Of a stretch of 64,000 nucleotides of DNA, positions 1-8,484 are shown piece by piece. The notes under the pieces are model-generated. The model was not told where the DNA came from and made no database searches. It saw only the letters and a list, made by a program, of their open reading frames with translations. A program made the translations under genes and the position numbers. Origin of the DNA: Hymenobacter sp. IS2118 (GTDB lineage: Bacteria; Bacteroidota; Bacteroidia; Cytophagales; Hymenobacteraceae); assembly GCF_000715495.1 (NCBI RefSeq), contig NZ_JNLX01000087.1, positions 1 through 64,000 of the forward strand, written 5' to 3'. Within the stretch, counting starts at the first letter, position 1. Each line of letters starts with the position of its first letter.

Positions 1-2246
1 TGGCGGGCGTGGCCGCCGGTATCGCGCAGTACTTCGCCATCAACCCGGTGTGGGTGCGGCTGGGCTGGATTGTGCTCGTGTTCCTGCTGCCCGGCGTGTT
101 CGGCGGCTTCAACTTTGATGACGGCGACAATCACTTCAGCTTCGGCGGCTGGGCGTTTCTGGCCTATGTCATCCTTTGGATTGTGCTGCCCAAGCGCTAC
201 GACGCTCCGGCGCCCAACGAGGCCATGCTCAACCAAGGGCCCCTGGCCGGCCGCAAGCTGTTTCGCGACACCGGCACCGCTAAAATTGCGGGCGTATCCG
301 CCGGTTTGGCGGCCTACCTCAGCATCGACGTGACCCTGGTGCGGGTGCTGCTGCTGGCTGGCTTATTTGCCGGGGGCTTCACCTTCATCCTCTACATCAT
401 TCTGTGGATAGTCTTGCCCGAAGCCAAAACGGTTTCGGACAAGATGCGCATGCGCGGCGACGCCGTGACGCTGGAAGGCTACGACAGCAGCCTGCGGGCC
501 AATGAGTTTGGCGAGAGCCCGGCCATGCCCAACCGCCCGGTGGGCGCGTTTGTGGAAGATGCGGCCCGTGGCCTGCGTCCGTTGGTTGATTTCGCGGGCT
601 CCACCATCCGCATTGTGGCCGGGGTGCTGCTCACGCTCACGGGCTTCTCGCTGCTGCTGGGCCTGGCCGTGCTCTTGGGCGCGGGTATTGGCCTGATTCC
701 CAGCTCCGAAAACATTTATTTGGGCGATGCGCCGGCCCACGTAATGCTGAATAGCATTCCTGCCTGGGGCATCATCGCCGGCTTCTTCGCTTTTGGCATT
801 CCGGCCCTGGCGCTGTTTTTGGGTGGCCTGAACCTGCTGCTGCGCCGCTCGCTGCTGTCGCGCACCGTGGGCTTGTCGATGCTGGGCCTGTGGATTCTGA
901 GCATTGTGGGCGTGACGATGGCCGTAGCGCAGCAAAGCCGGCAGTACCAGTACGAGGCCGAAGTGGAGCAGCTGGAGCGCTACCCCGCCATCAACACGCC
1001 GGTAATTATGCTGGACGCCCGCCGCGTGAACCGCGACCGGGAGCAGCGCGTGGACGTGCGCATTGCCGCCGCCGATAGCGGCCGCGCCGTGGAAGTGCTG
1101 CGCCTGCTGGGCTCGAAAGGCCCCTCCGAAGCCGAGGCCCGCCGCAACGCCACGGGCTCCATTGAATACACCATCCGGGCCCGGGGCGACTCCTCGCTGG
1201 TATTCGACGACCATTTCTCCTTCCTACCCAATGCCAAGTACCGCGACCAGGAGCTGGCCCTCACGCTGCGCCTGCCCCGCAACCGCACCTTCCGCATGAG
1301 CCGCCGCTTTGCCGAAGAACTGCTCGATGACGAGAACTTCGTGAACAACCGCCGCCCCAACGACGCCGAGCGGTACCAGTACCGCATGCGCGGCAACCAG
1401 TTTGAGTGCATGGGCTGCGCCGAAACCGACCTGGGAATTTCGGCCGGGGACGAAGACAGCAATGTTGACATCAACATCGACATTGATGATAACGACAGCG
1501 ACCCGGACGAAGGCGACATGAGTGACAATGAAGACGACGACAACGGCCTCAAGCTCAACTACGGTGGCGCGCCTGCTTTCGACACCGATATGGATAGCTA
1601 CGGCAGCAGCCGCCGCTCTTTCCAGCAAACTGACTTCAATAAGGTGGAGGTTGCGGGCGGCTACCGGCTGGTGGTGCGCAAAGGCAGCGCCTTCAAAATA
1701 GAAGCCGGTGGCAATTCCGATGCGCTGGAAGACCTGCGGGTCACGACCAGCGGCAACACCCTGGAAATCCGGCCCCGCAACACGTCGTTTTTTGGCGGAA
1801 ACTGGCGGCGTAAAGAAAACAAAGTGCTCATCGTCATTGAAATGCCCGCTATCGAAAAAATTGACCTGGCTGGCAGCGTACAAGCCGACCTCGGCGGCTT
1901 CGACCGCCAGGACCGGCTGGACATTGAGCAGACCGGCGCCAGCCACCTGCGCCTGAATGGCAGCTACGGCAACCTGAAAATTGAGCAGGCCGGCGCCTGC
2001 CGCACCACCGCCACCGGCAGCGTCAACACCCTGGACCTGGACGCCGCCGGCGCCTGCGAGCTGGCCGCCGCCAACCTGCAGGCCCGCTCCGCCACCGTGG
2101 ACCTGGCCGGCGTGTGCAAGGCCCGCCTGCACGTCACCGAAAGTATTCGGGGCGATGCCGTGGGCGCCAGCCAGATTACCTACAGTGGCAACCCCGGCAG
2201 CAGCAACGTAGACGCCACCGGCCCCTCCAGCGTGAAGCGTCTGTAG
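1..2246 (+). CDS. PspC-domain / DUF2807 membrane protein, 5' end outside window
   Basis: The reading frame is open to the window edge, and the first visible residues (AGVAAGIAQYF) are already inside a PspC domain, so the true start lies upstream. Two PspC domains are seen at fragment residues about 1-60 and 80-140, each with one hydrophobic helix. More membrane segments follow near 200-225, 250-275 and 285-305. Residues about 480-511 form a strongly Asp/Glu-rich linker (DNDSDPDEGDMSDNEDDD). The last 190 residues (from FNKVEVAGGYRLVVRKGS) resemble DUF2807, the adhesin-head-like beta-helix found in Bacteroidota. PspC domains belong to envelope-stress proteins, and DUF2807 is usually outside the cytoplasm. 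The role is inferred to be envelope-related; the exact function is unknown. A GC-rich hairpin follows the stop. Confidence 0.85.
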   Translation, partial: AGVAAGIAQYFAINPVWVRLGWIVLVFLLPGVFGGFNFDDGDNHFSFGGWAFLAYVILWIVLPKRYDAPAPNEAMLNQGPLAGRKLFRDTGTAKIAGVSAGLAAYLSIDVTLVRVLLLAGLFAGGFTFILYIILWIVLPEAKTVSDKMRMRGDAVTLEGYDSSLRANEFGESPAMPNRPVGAFVEDAARGLRPLVDFAGSTIRIVAGVLLTLTGFSLLLGLAVLLGAGIGLIPSSENIYLGDAPAHVMLNSIPAWGIIAGFFAFGIPALALFLGGLNLLLRRSLLSRTVGLSMLGLWILSIVGVTMAVAQQSRQYQYEAEVEQLERYPAINTPVIMLDARRVNRDREQRVDVRIAAADSGRAVEVLRLLGSKGPSEAEARRNATGSIEYTIRARGDSSLVFDDHFSFLPNAKYRDQELALTLRLPRNRTFRMSRRFAEELLDDENFVNNRRPNDAERYQYRMRGNQFECMGCAETDLGISAGDEDSNVDINIDIDDNDSDPDEGDMSDNEDDDNGLKLNYGGAPAFDTDMDSYGSSRRSFQQTDFNKVEVAGGYRLVVRKGSAFKIEAGGNSDALEDLRVTTSGNTLEIRPRNTSFFGGNWRRKENKVLIVIEMPAIEKIDLAGSVQADLGGFDRQDRLDIEQTGASHLRLNGSYGNLKIEQAGACRTTATGSVNTLDLDAAGACELAAANLQARSATVDLAGVCKARLHVTESIRGDAVGASQITYSGNPGSSNVDATGPSSVKRL

Positions 2247-2290
2247 TTGGCGGCCGCGCGACGCAACGCTTTGCTTCGCGCGGCCGTCGT
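2247..2290 (+). terminator. GC-rich hairpin after the PspC gene
   Basis: CGGCCGCGCG at about 2252-2261 pairs perfectly with CGCGCGGCCG at about 2277-2286, around a loop of about 15 bases, directly after the TAG stop. There is no clear U tract, so termination is inferred from position and stem strength. Confidence 0.45.
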
Positions 2291-2422
2291 TGGCCTCAAC
2301 TTGTATTTCACTGGCTAAAACTGATAATTGCCAATTGTTTACCTGGCCGCTACGCGAATATTCCCGTATAGCTTAGCCGGGTACCGAGAAGCCCCGGCAC
2401 CACGAAAAAAAAGAAGTCAGGC

Positions 2423-2605
2423 TTAGTTTGGTGAGTGAACGAAGCCTCCTTCCGGACGAAGTCCTTTGGCCCGCCCTGCTGCAACAGGAAAGGTCAGGGC
2501 TTCGTCCATTTCGTTTTCAGGCCTGTGAGCAAATCCGACGAGGCGCTGCCGATAAAAGTCGAAAAACAGTTTATTTCCGGGCAACCGTAGCTGCCTGACC
2601 TGCAT
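2423..2605 (-). pseudogene. Frameshifted remnant of the 3' end of the CCA-adding enzyme gene
   Basis: Bases about 2473-2520 match the 3' end of the intact cca gene (about 4031-4080) at about nine positions in ten, with two compensating single-base indels. On the minus strand the remnant reads NEMDEAL..GRAKGL, against NEMAEAL..GAARGL in the intact enzyme. Only the last 20 or so codons are recognisable; the rest of the 60-codon frame looks unrelated. The fragment lies in the otherwise empty gap before the hydrolase gene and has the same orientation as cca. It is probably a partial duplication left by a rearrangement that brought in the hydrolase gene. It is unlikely to be expressed. Confidence 0.6.
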
Positions 2606-2639
2606 TTGGGAGTCGTATCAAACTACTGCTTCCAACCCT

Positions 2640-3821
2640 ATGAAACCGTTTTTCCTGTCACTGCTGACGGCGGCTCTGCTTACGTGGAACCCCAACAGCG
2701 CCCGCGCCCAATCCCCTGATTTCAATAGCCTGATGGAACAGGGCGGCGCCCAGCTCCAGGCCCAAAATCCGTGCGGCGCCGCGGCCACTTTTGAGCAGGC
2801 GTTTGCAGCCGACAGCACCCGCGCCAACGAGTTTGAGCTGTTTGGCGCGGCCACTGCGGCGGCGGCCTGCCCCGCCCAACAGGCGCTGGCCTGGCGCTGG
2901 CTGGGGCAGCTCAGCCGCCGCCGGCCGCTGCGCGTGACGCCGAGCGACCTCGACAACGTGAGCCGGGACCCCTCCCTCGCCCCGTTGACAACGGATGCCG
3001 CCTGGCCCCGCTGGCTGGCCGCCATGCGCCAGGCCCTGGCCGAGCAGGCCGCCGCCGCGAAACTTGCCCAAACGCGCTGGCTGCGCGATACCCAGGCCCG
3101 CGCGCTGCCGGCCCCCGCCAGCGCCAGCCGCAAACGCGGCCGGGCGGCGGCCGAGCCCGGCTTCGCCCTCTATTTCAGCACGGTGCCCAACGACACGGTG
3201 CGCGTGCCCTACCTGGTGCGCGTGCCCGTTGGCTACACTCCCGGCCAGCCCGCGCCCGTGGTGGTGTATTTGCACGGCGGCGTGGTGAATACCTCCGCTT
3301 TTAGGCACTCCGACCCGGACGTGGTGGAAGAACCCATTTTTGAAGCGGCCCCAGCCAATGCGCTGGTGGTATATCCGTTTGCTAGGCAAAGCTTTGGCTG
3401 GGTAGCGCAGCCGGCGGCTTTTGCCCAGGTCGAGGCCATTGTGCGGGAAGTGCAGGCGCGCTACCGCACCGACCCACGCGGCCCCGTGCTGGGCGGCATG
3501 AGCAACGGCGGCAGCGCCGCGCTATGGTTTGCCAGCCAGCGGCCCGATGCTTTCCGCGGTTTTTACGCCTTATCGCCGGCCCCGACGCTACCATTGGGCG
3601 CTGGCGTGGGGCGCCTGGGCCAGGGCAAGCCGTGCCTCCAGGTAAGCGCCCAGGACGATACGCTTTATCCCTTCGCCACAGTGCAGGCGGCCCACGCGGC
3701 GCACCGTGCTCAGGCTCCGCAATGGGAATTGCAGGCCCTGCCCGAAGGCGGCCACGGCTTTTTGTACCGACCAACCGGTCCGGAAATCCTACGTCAAACC
3801 CTGACCCGCCTGCTCAAGTAG
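2640..3821 (+). CDS. Secreted alpha/beta hydrolase (esterase/peptidase-like)
   Basis: The 393-residue protein starts with a Sec signal peptide (MKPFFLSLLTAALLTW, cleavage after ARA). An alanine-rich helical region (about 30-160) without a recognised domain follows, then an alpha/beta-hydrolase domain (about 180-390). Visible motifs are the oxyanion-hole strand VVVYLHGG, the nucleophile elbow GGMSNGGS (G-x-S-x-G) and a late EGGHGF that would supply the catalytic His. The layout resembles the polyhydroxybutyrate-depolymerase/phospholipase-carboxylesterase group. The substrate cannot be told. It is a lone gene, flanked by the cca remnant upstream and the convergent cca gene downstream, and is probably periplasmic. 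Confidence 0.8.
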   Translation: MKPFFLSLLTAALLTWNPNSARAQSPDFNSLMEQGGAQLQAQNPCGAAATFEQAFAADSTRANEFELFGAATAAAACPAQQALAWRWLGQLSRRRPLRVTPSDLDNVSRDPSLAPLTTDAAWPRWLAAMRQALAEQAAAAKLAQTRWLRDTQARALPAPASASRKRGRAAAEPGFALYFSTVPNDTVRVPYLVRVPVGYTPGQPAPVVVYLHGGVVNTSAFRHSDPDVVEEPIFEAAPANALVVYPFARQSFGWVAQPAAFAQVEAIVREVQARYRTDPRGPVLGGMSNGGSAALWFASQRPDAFRGFYALSPAPTLPLGAGVGRLGQGKPCLQVSAQDDTLYPFATVQAAHAAHRAQAPQWELQALPEGGHGFLYRPTGPEILRQTLTRLLK

Positions 3822-3959
3822 CTGTTGTATTGATGGAGCAGAAGCAACCGCAACACTATCAGGACTTACACTCAGTTACTGGCGCGCGCCAGCGACTGAC
3901 TGCGTAAAACCGGAAGAAAGTACCGGTCTAAAAATCGAATCGGATAACGCCACCCGGAA

Positions 3960-5453
3960 TTACAACTGCGGAGGTAGCTGGGTAACCGGTATTTCCGCCG
4001 CCGTTTCGGAGGCAGGCGCCAAGCCCCTGGCCGCCCCCTGCTGCAACAGGAAGGCCAGGGCTTCGGCCATTTCGTTTTTAATGGTGCCTTCCAGAATGGC
4101 TTCCATCAGAGCTTCCTTCAGCTCGCCCACTTGGCGCGAGGGCTTTAGGCCAAAGGTTTCCATGATGATTTCGCCGGTGATAACCGGGCGGAAGCTGCGC
4201 AGGTGGTCCTTTTCCTCCACCTCCTTCAGCTTCTCCTCCACCTGCCCGAAGTTGCGCAGGTAACGCTCCTTGCGGGTGTGGTCCTTGCTGGTAATGTCGG
4301 CCCGACAGAGCAGCATGAGGCGGTCCACATCCTCCCCAGCCTCGAAGAGCAGGCGGCGCACGGCTGAGTCGGTCACGGTTTCCTTCACCAGGGCAATGGG
4401 CCGCAGGTGCAGCTTCACCAGCTTTTGCACCATGCGCATTTCTTCGCCCTGCGGCAGCTTCAGCTCAGCGAAGATGCCGGGCACCCAGCGGGCGCCCTTA
4501 TCCTCGTGGCCGTGGAAGGTCCAGCCCACGCGCTGGTCGTAGCGCTTGGTGGCGGGCTTGGCAATGTCGTGCAGCACGGCGGCCCAGCGCAGCCACAGGT
4601 CGCCGCCGGCGTTGGCCACGTTGTCGAGCACCTGCAGGGTGTGGTAGAAATTGTCTTTGTGGGCGTGGGTGCCCACTTTTTCCACGCCATGCAGCAGCGC
4701 CATCTTCGGAAAAATGAGGTGCAGCAAACCCGTCTGAAACAGCAGCTTGAAGCCGTAGCTGGGTGTGGGCGACTCAATAATCTTATTCAGCTCCACGGTG
4801 ATGCGCTCCTGCGACACAATCTTTATCCGGTCCTTATTCCGAATAATAGCGTCGAAGGTATCCGGCTCAATATCGAACCCAAGCTGCGCGGCAAAGCGGA
4901 CGGCGCGCATCATGCGCAACGGGTCGTCGGAGAAGGTTATGTCGGGCCCCAGCGGCGTGCGGATGGTTTTGCTGGCCAGGTCCTTCATGCCCTCGTAGCG
5001 GTCAACCAATTCTCCAAAGCTCTCCGGATTCAGGCTCAGGCCCAGGGCGTTGATGGTGAAGTCGCGGCGGGCCAGGTCTTCTTCCAGGGTGCCGGCTTCC
5101 ACGTCGGGCTTGCGGCTGTCGGCGCGGTAGCTCTCCTTGCGGGCGCCCACAAACTCAATTTCGCCAGCCTCCTTGGTAGGCAGCATAGCCGTGCCGAAGT
5201 TCTTGAACACCGTGACCCGGCCGCGGCCCGGCAACCGGGCGCCCACGGCCTGGGCCAGGGCAATGCCGTCGCCCACGGTCACCACGTCAATATCCTTGCT
5301 GGCGCGCTCCAGGGCCAGGTCGCGCACGTAGCCGCCAATAACGTAGGCGGGCTGCCCAAGCTCGGCTGCCGCTTCGGCGATGGTATGGAAAATGGGCAAC
5401 TCTGGCAATTGGGGCGTCTTCATGGGCGCAAAGTTCGCACGTTCACGCTTCAT
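3960..5453 (-). CDS. cca: CCA tRNA nucleotidyltransferase with HD domain
   Basis: The enzyme adds or repairs the 3' CCA end of tRNAs. The N-terminal nucleotidyltransferase head shows GGYVRDLALERASKDIDVV, which gives the G-G/R-D and D-x-D metal-binding motifs of class II enzymes. The RNA-binding neck follows (DPLRMMRAVRFAAQLGF), then an HD domain (AAVLHDIAKPATKRYD) as in bacterial enzymes with a C-terminal phosphohydrolase module. The length of 497 residues fits the HD-containing Bacteroidota form. A second ATG at 5423 gives a start (MKTPQLPELP) closer to the conserved region and may be the real one. The gene is monocistronic, convergent with the hydrolase gene. A degraded copy of its 3' end lies at 2423-2605. 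Confidence 0.93.
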   Translation of the reverse strand: MKRERANFAPMKTPQLPELPIFHTIAEAAAELGQPAYVIGGYVRDLALERASKDIDVVTVGDGIALAQAVGARLPGRGRVTVFKNFGTAMLPTKEAGEIEFVGARKESYRADSRKPDVEAGTLEEDLARRDFTINALGLSLNPESFGELVDRYEGMKDLASKTIRTPLGPDITFSDDPLRMMRAVRFAAQLGFDIEPDTFDAIIRNKDRIKIVSQERITVELNKIIESPTPSYGFKLLFQTGLLHLIFPKMALLHGVEKVGTHAHKDNFYHTLQVLDNVANAGGDLWLRWAAVLHDIAKPATKRYDQRVGWTFHGHEDKGARWVPGIFAELKLPQGEEMRMVQKLVKLHLRPIALVKETVTDSAVRRLLFEAGEDVDRLMLLCRADITSKDHTRKERYLRNFGQVEEKLKEVEEKDHLRSFRPVITGEIIMETFGLKPSRQVGELKEALMEAILEGTIKNEMAEALAFLLQQGAARGLAPASETAAEIPVTQLPPQL

Positions 5454-5575
5454 CCGTCTTTTCTGCAGTTCCTTCCGCTGCTTTTGAGGCTTCGTGCCCG
5501 CCGGCTTGGCCGCGCCCGATGGCCGCCGGACATTTATATCAGCAACCTTGCTGCACTCCCAACTCCATCATTGCC

Positions 5576-7111
5576 ATGCTGTTTTCCCTGCCATCTTCGG
5601 CCTTGGCCGTTCGTATTGTTTTAGGCATGCACATTGCCGCCGGCACGCTGGCGCTGGCGCTGGGCCTCATTCCGATGCTGGGCCGCAAGGGCGGACCGGC
5701 GCACGTTCGGGCCGGGCGGGCTTACACTTATGCCATGATAGTAGTGGCCGCGACGGCGGTGGGGCTGTGCTTGTTGCAGCCACTCACCTTGGGCCGGCTG
5801 TTTCTGACCGGCGTGGCGGTGCTTAGCTTCTACCTCAGCTTTAGCGGCTGGCGGGCGGCGCGGCGGCACAGCGTGGTGCTGCCCCCGGCCGATGCGGTGC
5901 TGGCGGCCCTCGCGGCGCTGGTGGGGCTGGGCATGGCGGGGGCCGGCATTTGGCTGGGGGCGATACTGTTTGCTTTCTTCGGGGGGCTGATTTGCCTTTT
6001 TGCGGGCCTCGACACCTGGCGGGCCCTGCGGCCGGCCGCCGTACCGGAGGCTACGGCCTGGTTGTTTCGCCACTTCATCCGCATGGGCGGCTCCTACATT
6101 TCGGCATTCACGGCTTTTGTAGTCGTGAACCTGGGCCGCTGGCTGCCCGAATCCGCCCCCTCCTGGGCCGGCCTGGTGGGCTGGATTGCCCCCACCATCA
6201 TCGGTACCATTTTGATTGCCAGCACTGTGCGGCGCCACAAAGCCCGGCTGCGGCGTGGGGCGGCCCTGACCCTGGCCGGCCTGGCCCTGCTGGCCGCACC
6301 GGCCGAGGCACAGCCGGGCCGAAACCTTACGGGTCAGCTCACCAACGAAATCGGCCAGCCCCTGCCCTACGCCACCGTAGGTGTGGTGGGCCAGGGCGTG
6401 GGCACCGTGGCCGACGCGGATGGCCGCTTTTGGCTAGCGCTGCCCCCGGCGGTGGCGGCTACCGATACCATCCAGTTTGCGTTGCTCGGCTACGCCAAAC
6501 GCAGTCTAACGGTAGCGGCGCTGCCCGCCGGCCCCGTCACGATAGTGCTGCCAGCTACCGCTGTGGCCTTGCCCGACGCTACGGTGCAGGCCCGCCGCCT
6601 CGATACCCTGCGCATCGGCAATCCGCACTACCGCACGCGGCTGCAAACCAACTTCGCCCTCGGCACCAAGCCCGGCCAGAACGTGGGCTCGGAAATCGGG
6701 CGCGTTTTTCAACTACCTAAGGGTGGCGCCTGGCTCGACCAGTTTGATTTCGTTCTCAGTGCCAACGACTTCGATACGGTAACATTCCGCATCAACGTGT
6801 ACGCGCTGCGCGGCGGGGTGCCGGCGGTGCCTTTGCTGCGTCAGTCCATCTACCGCGAGGTGGTGGGCCGGGGCGCCCGCCGGGTGCGGGTTGCGTTACA
6901 AGCTGAGCAGCTGTTTGTGCAGGAAAATGCCATAGCCGTGACGGTGGAGTGGGTGGGCCACTCCCGCCACGGCCAGCAGCTGGCGCTGCCGCTGCTCATG
7001 CCCGCCTTTGCCACCCACCTCTACCGCTACGGCGCCGCCAACCGCTGGAAGCGTTTTGCCTCGATGAGTACAACCATGGAACTGCGCGTACTGCGCGCGC
7101 CCAAAGAGTGA
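5576..7111 (+). CDS. DUF2306-like membrane protein fused to a carboxypeptidase-regulatory-like domain protein
   Basis: The start is placed at the ATG at 5576 (MLFSLPSSALAVRIVLG). Residues 1 to about 217 are a multi-helix membrane protein of DUF2306 type, with histidines in the first helix (GMHIAAGTLALALG) and a late FRHFIRMGGSYISAFTAF segment. At about 218-247 the frame runs straight into what looks like a second signal peptide (VRRHKARLRRG, hydrophobic core, APAEA). A CarboxypepD_reg-like beta sandwich follows (GQLTNEIGQPLPYATVGVVG, about 255-345), and then a beta-rich tail of about 165 residues. There is no stop between the halves. A GTG at 6227 could start the second protein by itself. Either this is a true fusion that places the domain on the far side of the membrane, or two coding regions share one frame. 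Confidence 0.75.
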   Translation: MLFSLPSSALAVRIVLGMHIAAGTLALALGLIPMLGRKGGPAHVRAGRAYTYAMIVVAATAVGLCLLQPLTLGRLFLTGVAVLSFYLSFSGWRAARRHSVVLPPADAVLAALAALVGLGMAGAGIWLGAILFAFFGGLICLFAGLDTWRALRPAAVPEATAWLFRHFIRMGGSYISAFTAFVVVNLGRWLPESAPSWAGLVGWIAPTIIGTILIASTVRRHKARLRRGAALTLAGLALLAAPAEAQPGRNLTGQLTNEIGQPLPYATVGVVGQGVGTVADADGRFWLALPPAVAATDTIQFALLGYAKRSLTVAALPAGPVTIVLPATAVALPDATVQARRLDTLRIGNPHYRTRLQTNFALGTKPGQNVGSEIGRVFQLPKGGAWLDQFDFVLSANDFDTVTFRINVYALRGGVPAVPLLRQSIYREVVGRGARRVRVALQAEQLFVQENAIAVTVEWVGHSRHGQQLALPLLMPAFATHLYRYGAANRWKRFASMSTTMELRVLRAPKE

Positions 7112-7134
7112 GCTTACTACACGATGTGGGATTA

Positions 7135-7707
7135 TTATTCCCGGACCACTTCCATTTTCCCATCCGCACCCAGCCGCACCACCCGCGAGGGCGCTACTCT
7201 GGTATCGTCGTCCTGACGCCAGTGCGCTACGTGGTCGGCGCCGCGCAAAATGGCAGCATCGATTTCCCCGTACACCGCCGGGGTGGGCTCGCCCGCCTTG
7301 TTGGCCGACGTGGAAACCAGCCCGTGCCCCAGCCGCCGCACCACCTTAAAGCAGAACTCGTCTTTCACCACGCGCAGGCCCACCGTGCCATCGGGCGCTA
7401 CCAGGGCCGGCGTCACGGCTCGGCCCGCGGGCACGATGTAAGTAGTGGGCCGGGTTTCGCTGGCCAGCAACGCTTCTATGTCGTCGGGCAGCTGCGCGGC
7501 GTAGCGCTGCAACATCGCCAAATCGGCCACCAGCACAATGCTGGGCTGGCCTTCGGGACGGCCCTTTAACTGATAAAGCTGCTTAACGGCGGGCGGGGAC
7601 TCGGCATCGCAGCCCAGGCCCCACACCGTATCAGTGGGGTAGAGAATAACTTGCTGGAGCAGCAGCGCATCCACGGCGGCATCTACTTCTTGTTGAAAAC
7701 GATTCAT
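7135..7707 (-). CDS. tsaC: L-threonylcarbamoyladenylate synthase (Sua5/YciO/YrdC family)
   Basis: The enzyme makes threonylcarbamoyl-AMP from threonine, bicarbonate and ATP, the first step of the tRNA t6A37 modification. The family signature is clear: ILYPTDTVWGLGCDA near the N-terminus, then KGRPEGQPSIVLV, and near the end LVSTSANKAGEPTP with the SxSAN motif. At 190 residues it is the short TsaC/YrdC form, without the Sua5 C-terminal domain. The ATG at 7707 is preferred to a GTG two codons earlier. The gene follows the epimerase gene on the same strand, with a short inverted-repeat-bearing gap between them. Confidence 0.92.
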   Translation of the reverse strand: MNRFQQEVDAAVDALLLQQVILYPTDTVWGLGCDAESPPAVKQLYQLKGRPEGQPSIVLVADLAMLQRYAAQLPDDIEALLASETRPTTYIVPAGRAVTPALVAPDGTVGLRVVKDEFCFKVVRRLGHGLVSTSANKAGEPTPAVYGEIDAAILRGADHVAHWRQDDDTRVAPSRVVRLGADGKMEVVRE

Positions 7708-7710
7708 AAT

Positions 7711-7877
7711 CACTGATTAACGCTGATTTTTATGATTACACTGAGTGGGCTGTCACGGGCTTTCCCTTTGGTGTATTTGGCGACTTAGCAACACAAAACT
7801 ACTCAGCCCGCATTCGAACGAGGGTCAACTCCACCGACGGAAAATCAGCGGAATCACCCTAATTAGCGCTAATCAGT
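7711..7877. repeat. Inverted repeat filling the tsaC-mce gap
   Basis: CACTGATTAACGCTGAT at 7711-7727 is the near-perfect reverse complement (15 of 17) of ATTAGCGCTAATCAGTG at about 7861-7877. A related AAATCAGCGGAATC string lies just inside the right arm. The arms enclose about 130 bases without an ORF and touch the coding ends on both sides. This resembles a small dispersed intergenic repeat or MITE-like remnant. Confidence 0.5.
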
Positions 7878-8276
7878 GATGGTTTGGCACAGTTCCACCA
7901 ATACGCCGCCGGCACTTTTGGGGTGCACGAAACACACCAGCTTGTTGTCGGCCCCGCGTTTGGGCGCTTCATTTAATAAGATGAAGCCCTCCCCTTTCAG
8001 CCGCGCCATCTCCGCCCGGATGTCATCGACCTCAAAGGCGACATGGTGAATGCCTTCGGGCTTTTTGGCCAGAAACTTCGTGATGGCACTATCGGGCGAG
8101 GTGCCGGCCAGCAGCTCAATCTTAGAGCCCCCCACCCGAAAGAAAACTGTGTCGACAGCCTCGCTGGCCACGTGTTCCTGCTTGTAAGGAGCCACGCCAA
8201 GCAGCGCGGTGTAGAGCGCGGTGGCAGCTTCCAGGTCATTCACGGCCAGGCCGAGGTGTTCAAGATTGGTGAGCAT
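7869..8276 (-). CDS. mce: Methylmalonyl-CoA epimerase
   Basis: The 135-residue protein is of the VOC (glyoxalase/dioxygenase) fold and interconverts (R)- and (S)-methylmalonyl-CoA on the propionate/succinate route. The two beta-alpha-beta-beta-beta repeats are visible. Likely metal ligands are H7 (NLEHLGLAV), H77 or H78 (GIHHVAFEV) and the E128 segment (GVLVELCQ), the standard His/Glu set for this family. Length and motif spacing are typical of bacterial epimerases. The mutase genes are not in the window. It lies upstream of tsaC on the same strand; the link between them may be accidental. Confidence 0.93.
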   Translation of the reverse strand: MLTNLEHLGLAVNDLEAATALYTALLGVAPYKQEHVASEAVDTVFFRVGGSKIELLAGTSPDSAITKFLAKKPEGIHHVAFEVDDIRAEMARLKGEGFILLNEAPKRGADNKLVCFVHPKSAGGVLVELCQTITD

Positions 8277-8385
8277 GAGAGCAAGTTTGAAAGCAGTAGA
8301 CCGCTTACGGGCCTAAAAAGGCGGTTTTGCCGCGTCTTTTGGTTCGCGGCCGCAACCCGAAGCAATTCCTTATTTAGATTGTATC

Positions 8386-8393
8386 TACTTTTG
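8386..8393 (+). promoter_or_regulatory. Candidate -7 box for the isc cluster
   Basis: TACTTTTG matches the Bacteroidota -7 consensus TAnnTTTG exactly and lies about 92 bases before iscS. No clear TTTG -33 box is found at the usual 19-21 base spacing, so this is only a candidate. Confidence 0.35.
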
Positions 8394-8414
8394 TGAATTC
8401 AAAGAAAACTGATT

Positions 8415-8439
8415 CCCCTGTAAATGTGTTCTACAGGGG
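8415..8439 (+). promoter_or_regulatory. Stem-loop in the iscS leader
   Basis: CCCCTGTA (8415-8422) and TACAGGGG (8432-8439) form a perfect 8-bp stem with a 9-base loop. It lies about 20-45 bases downstream of the candidate -7 box and 45 bases before the iscS ATG. It is either an mRNA structure or a palindromic operator. Which one is not shown. Confidence 0.4.
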
Positions 8440-8484
8440 TCCAGCCATTCGCTGGTTTACCACTTTGCTATTCCGCTACGCGCA

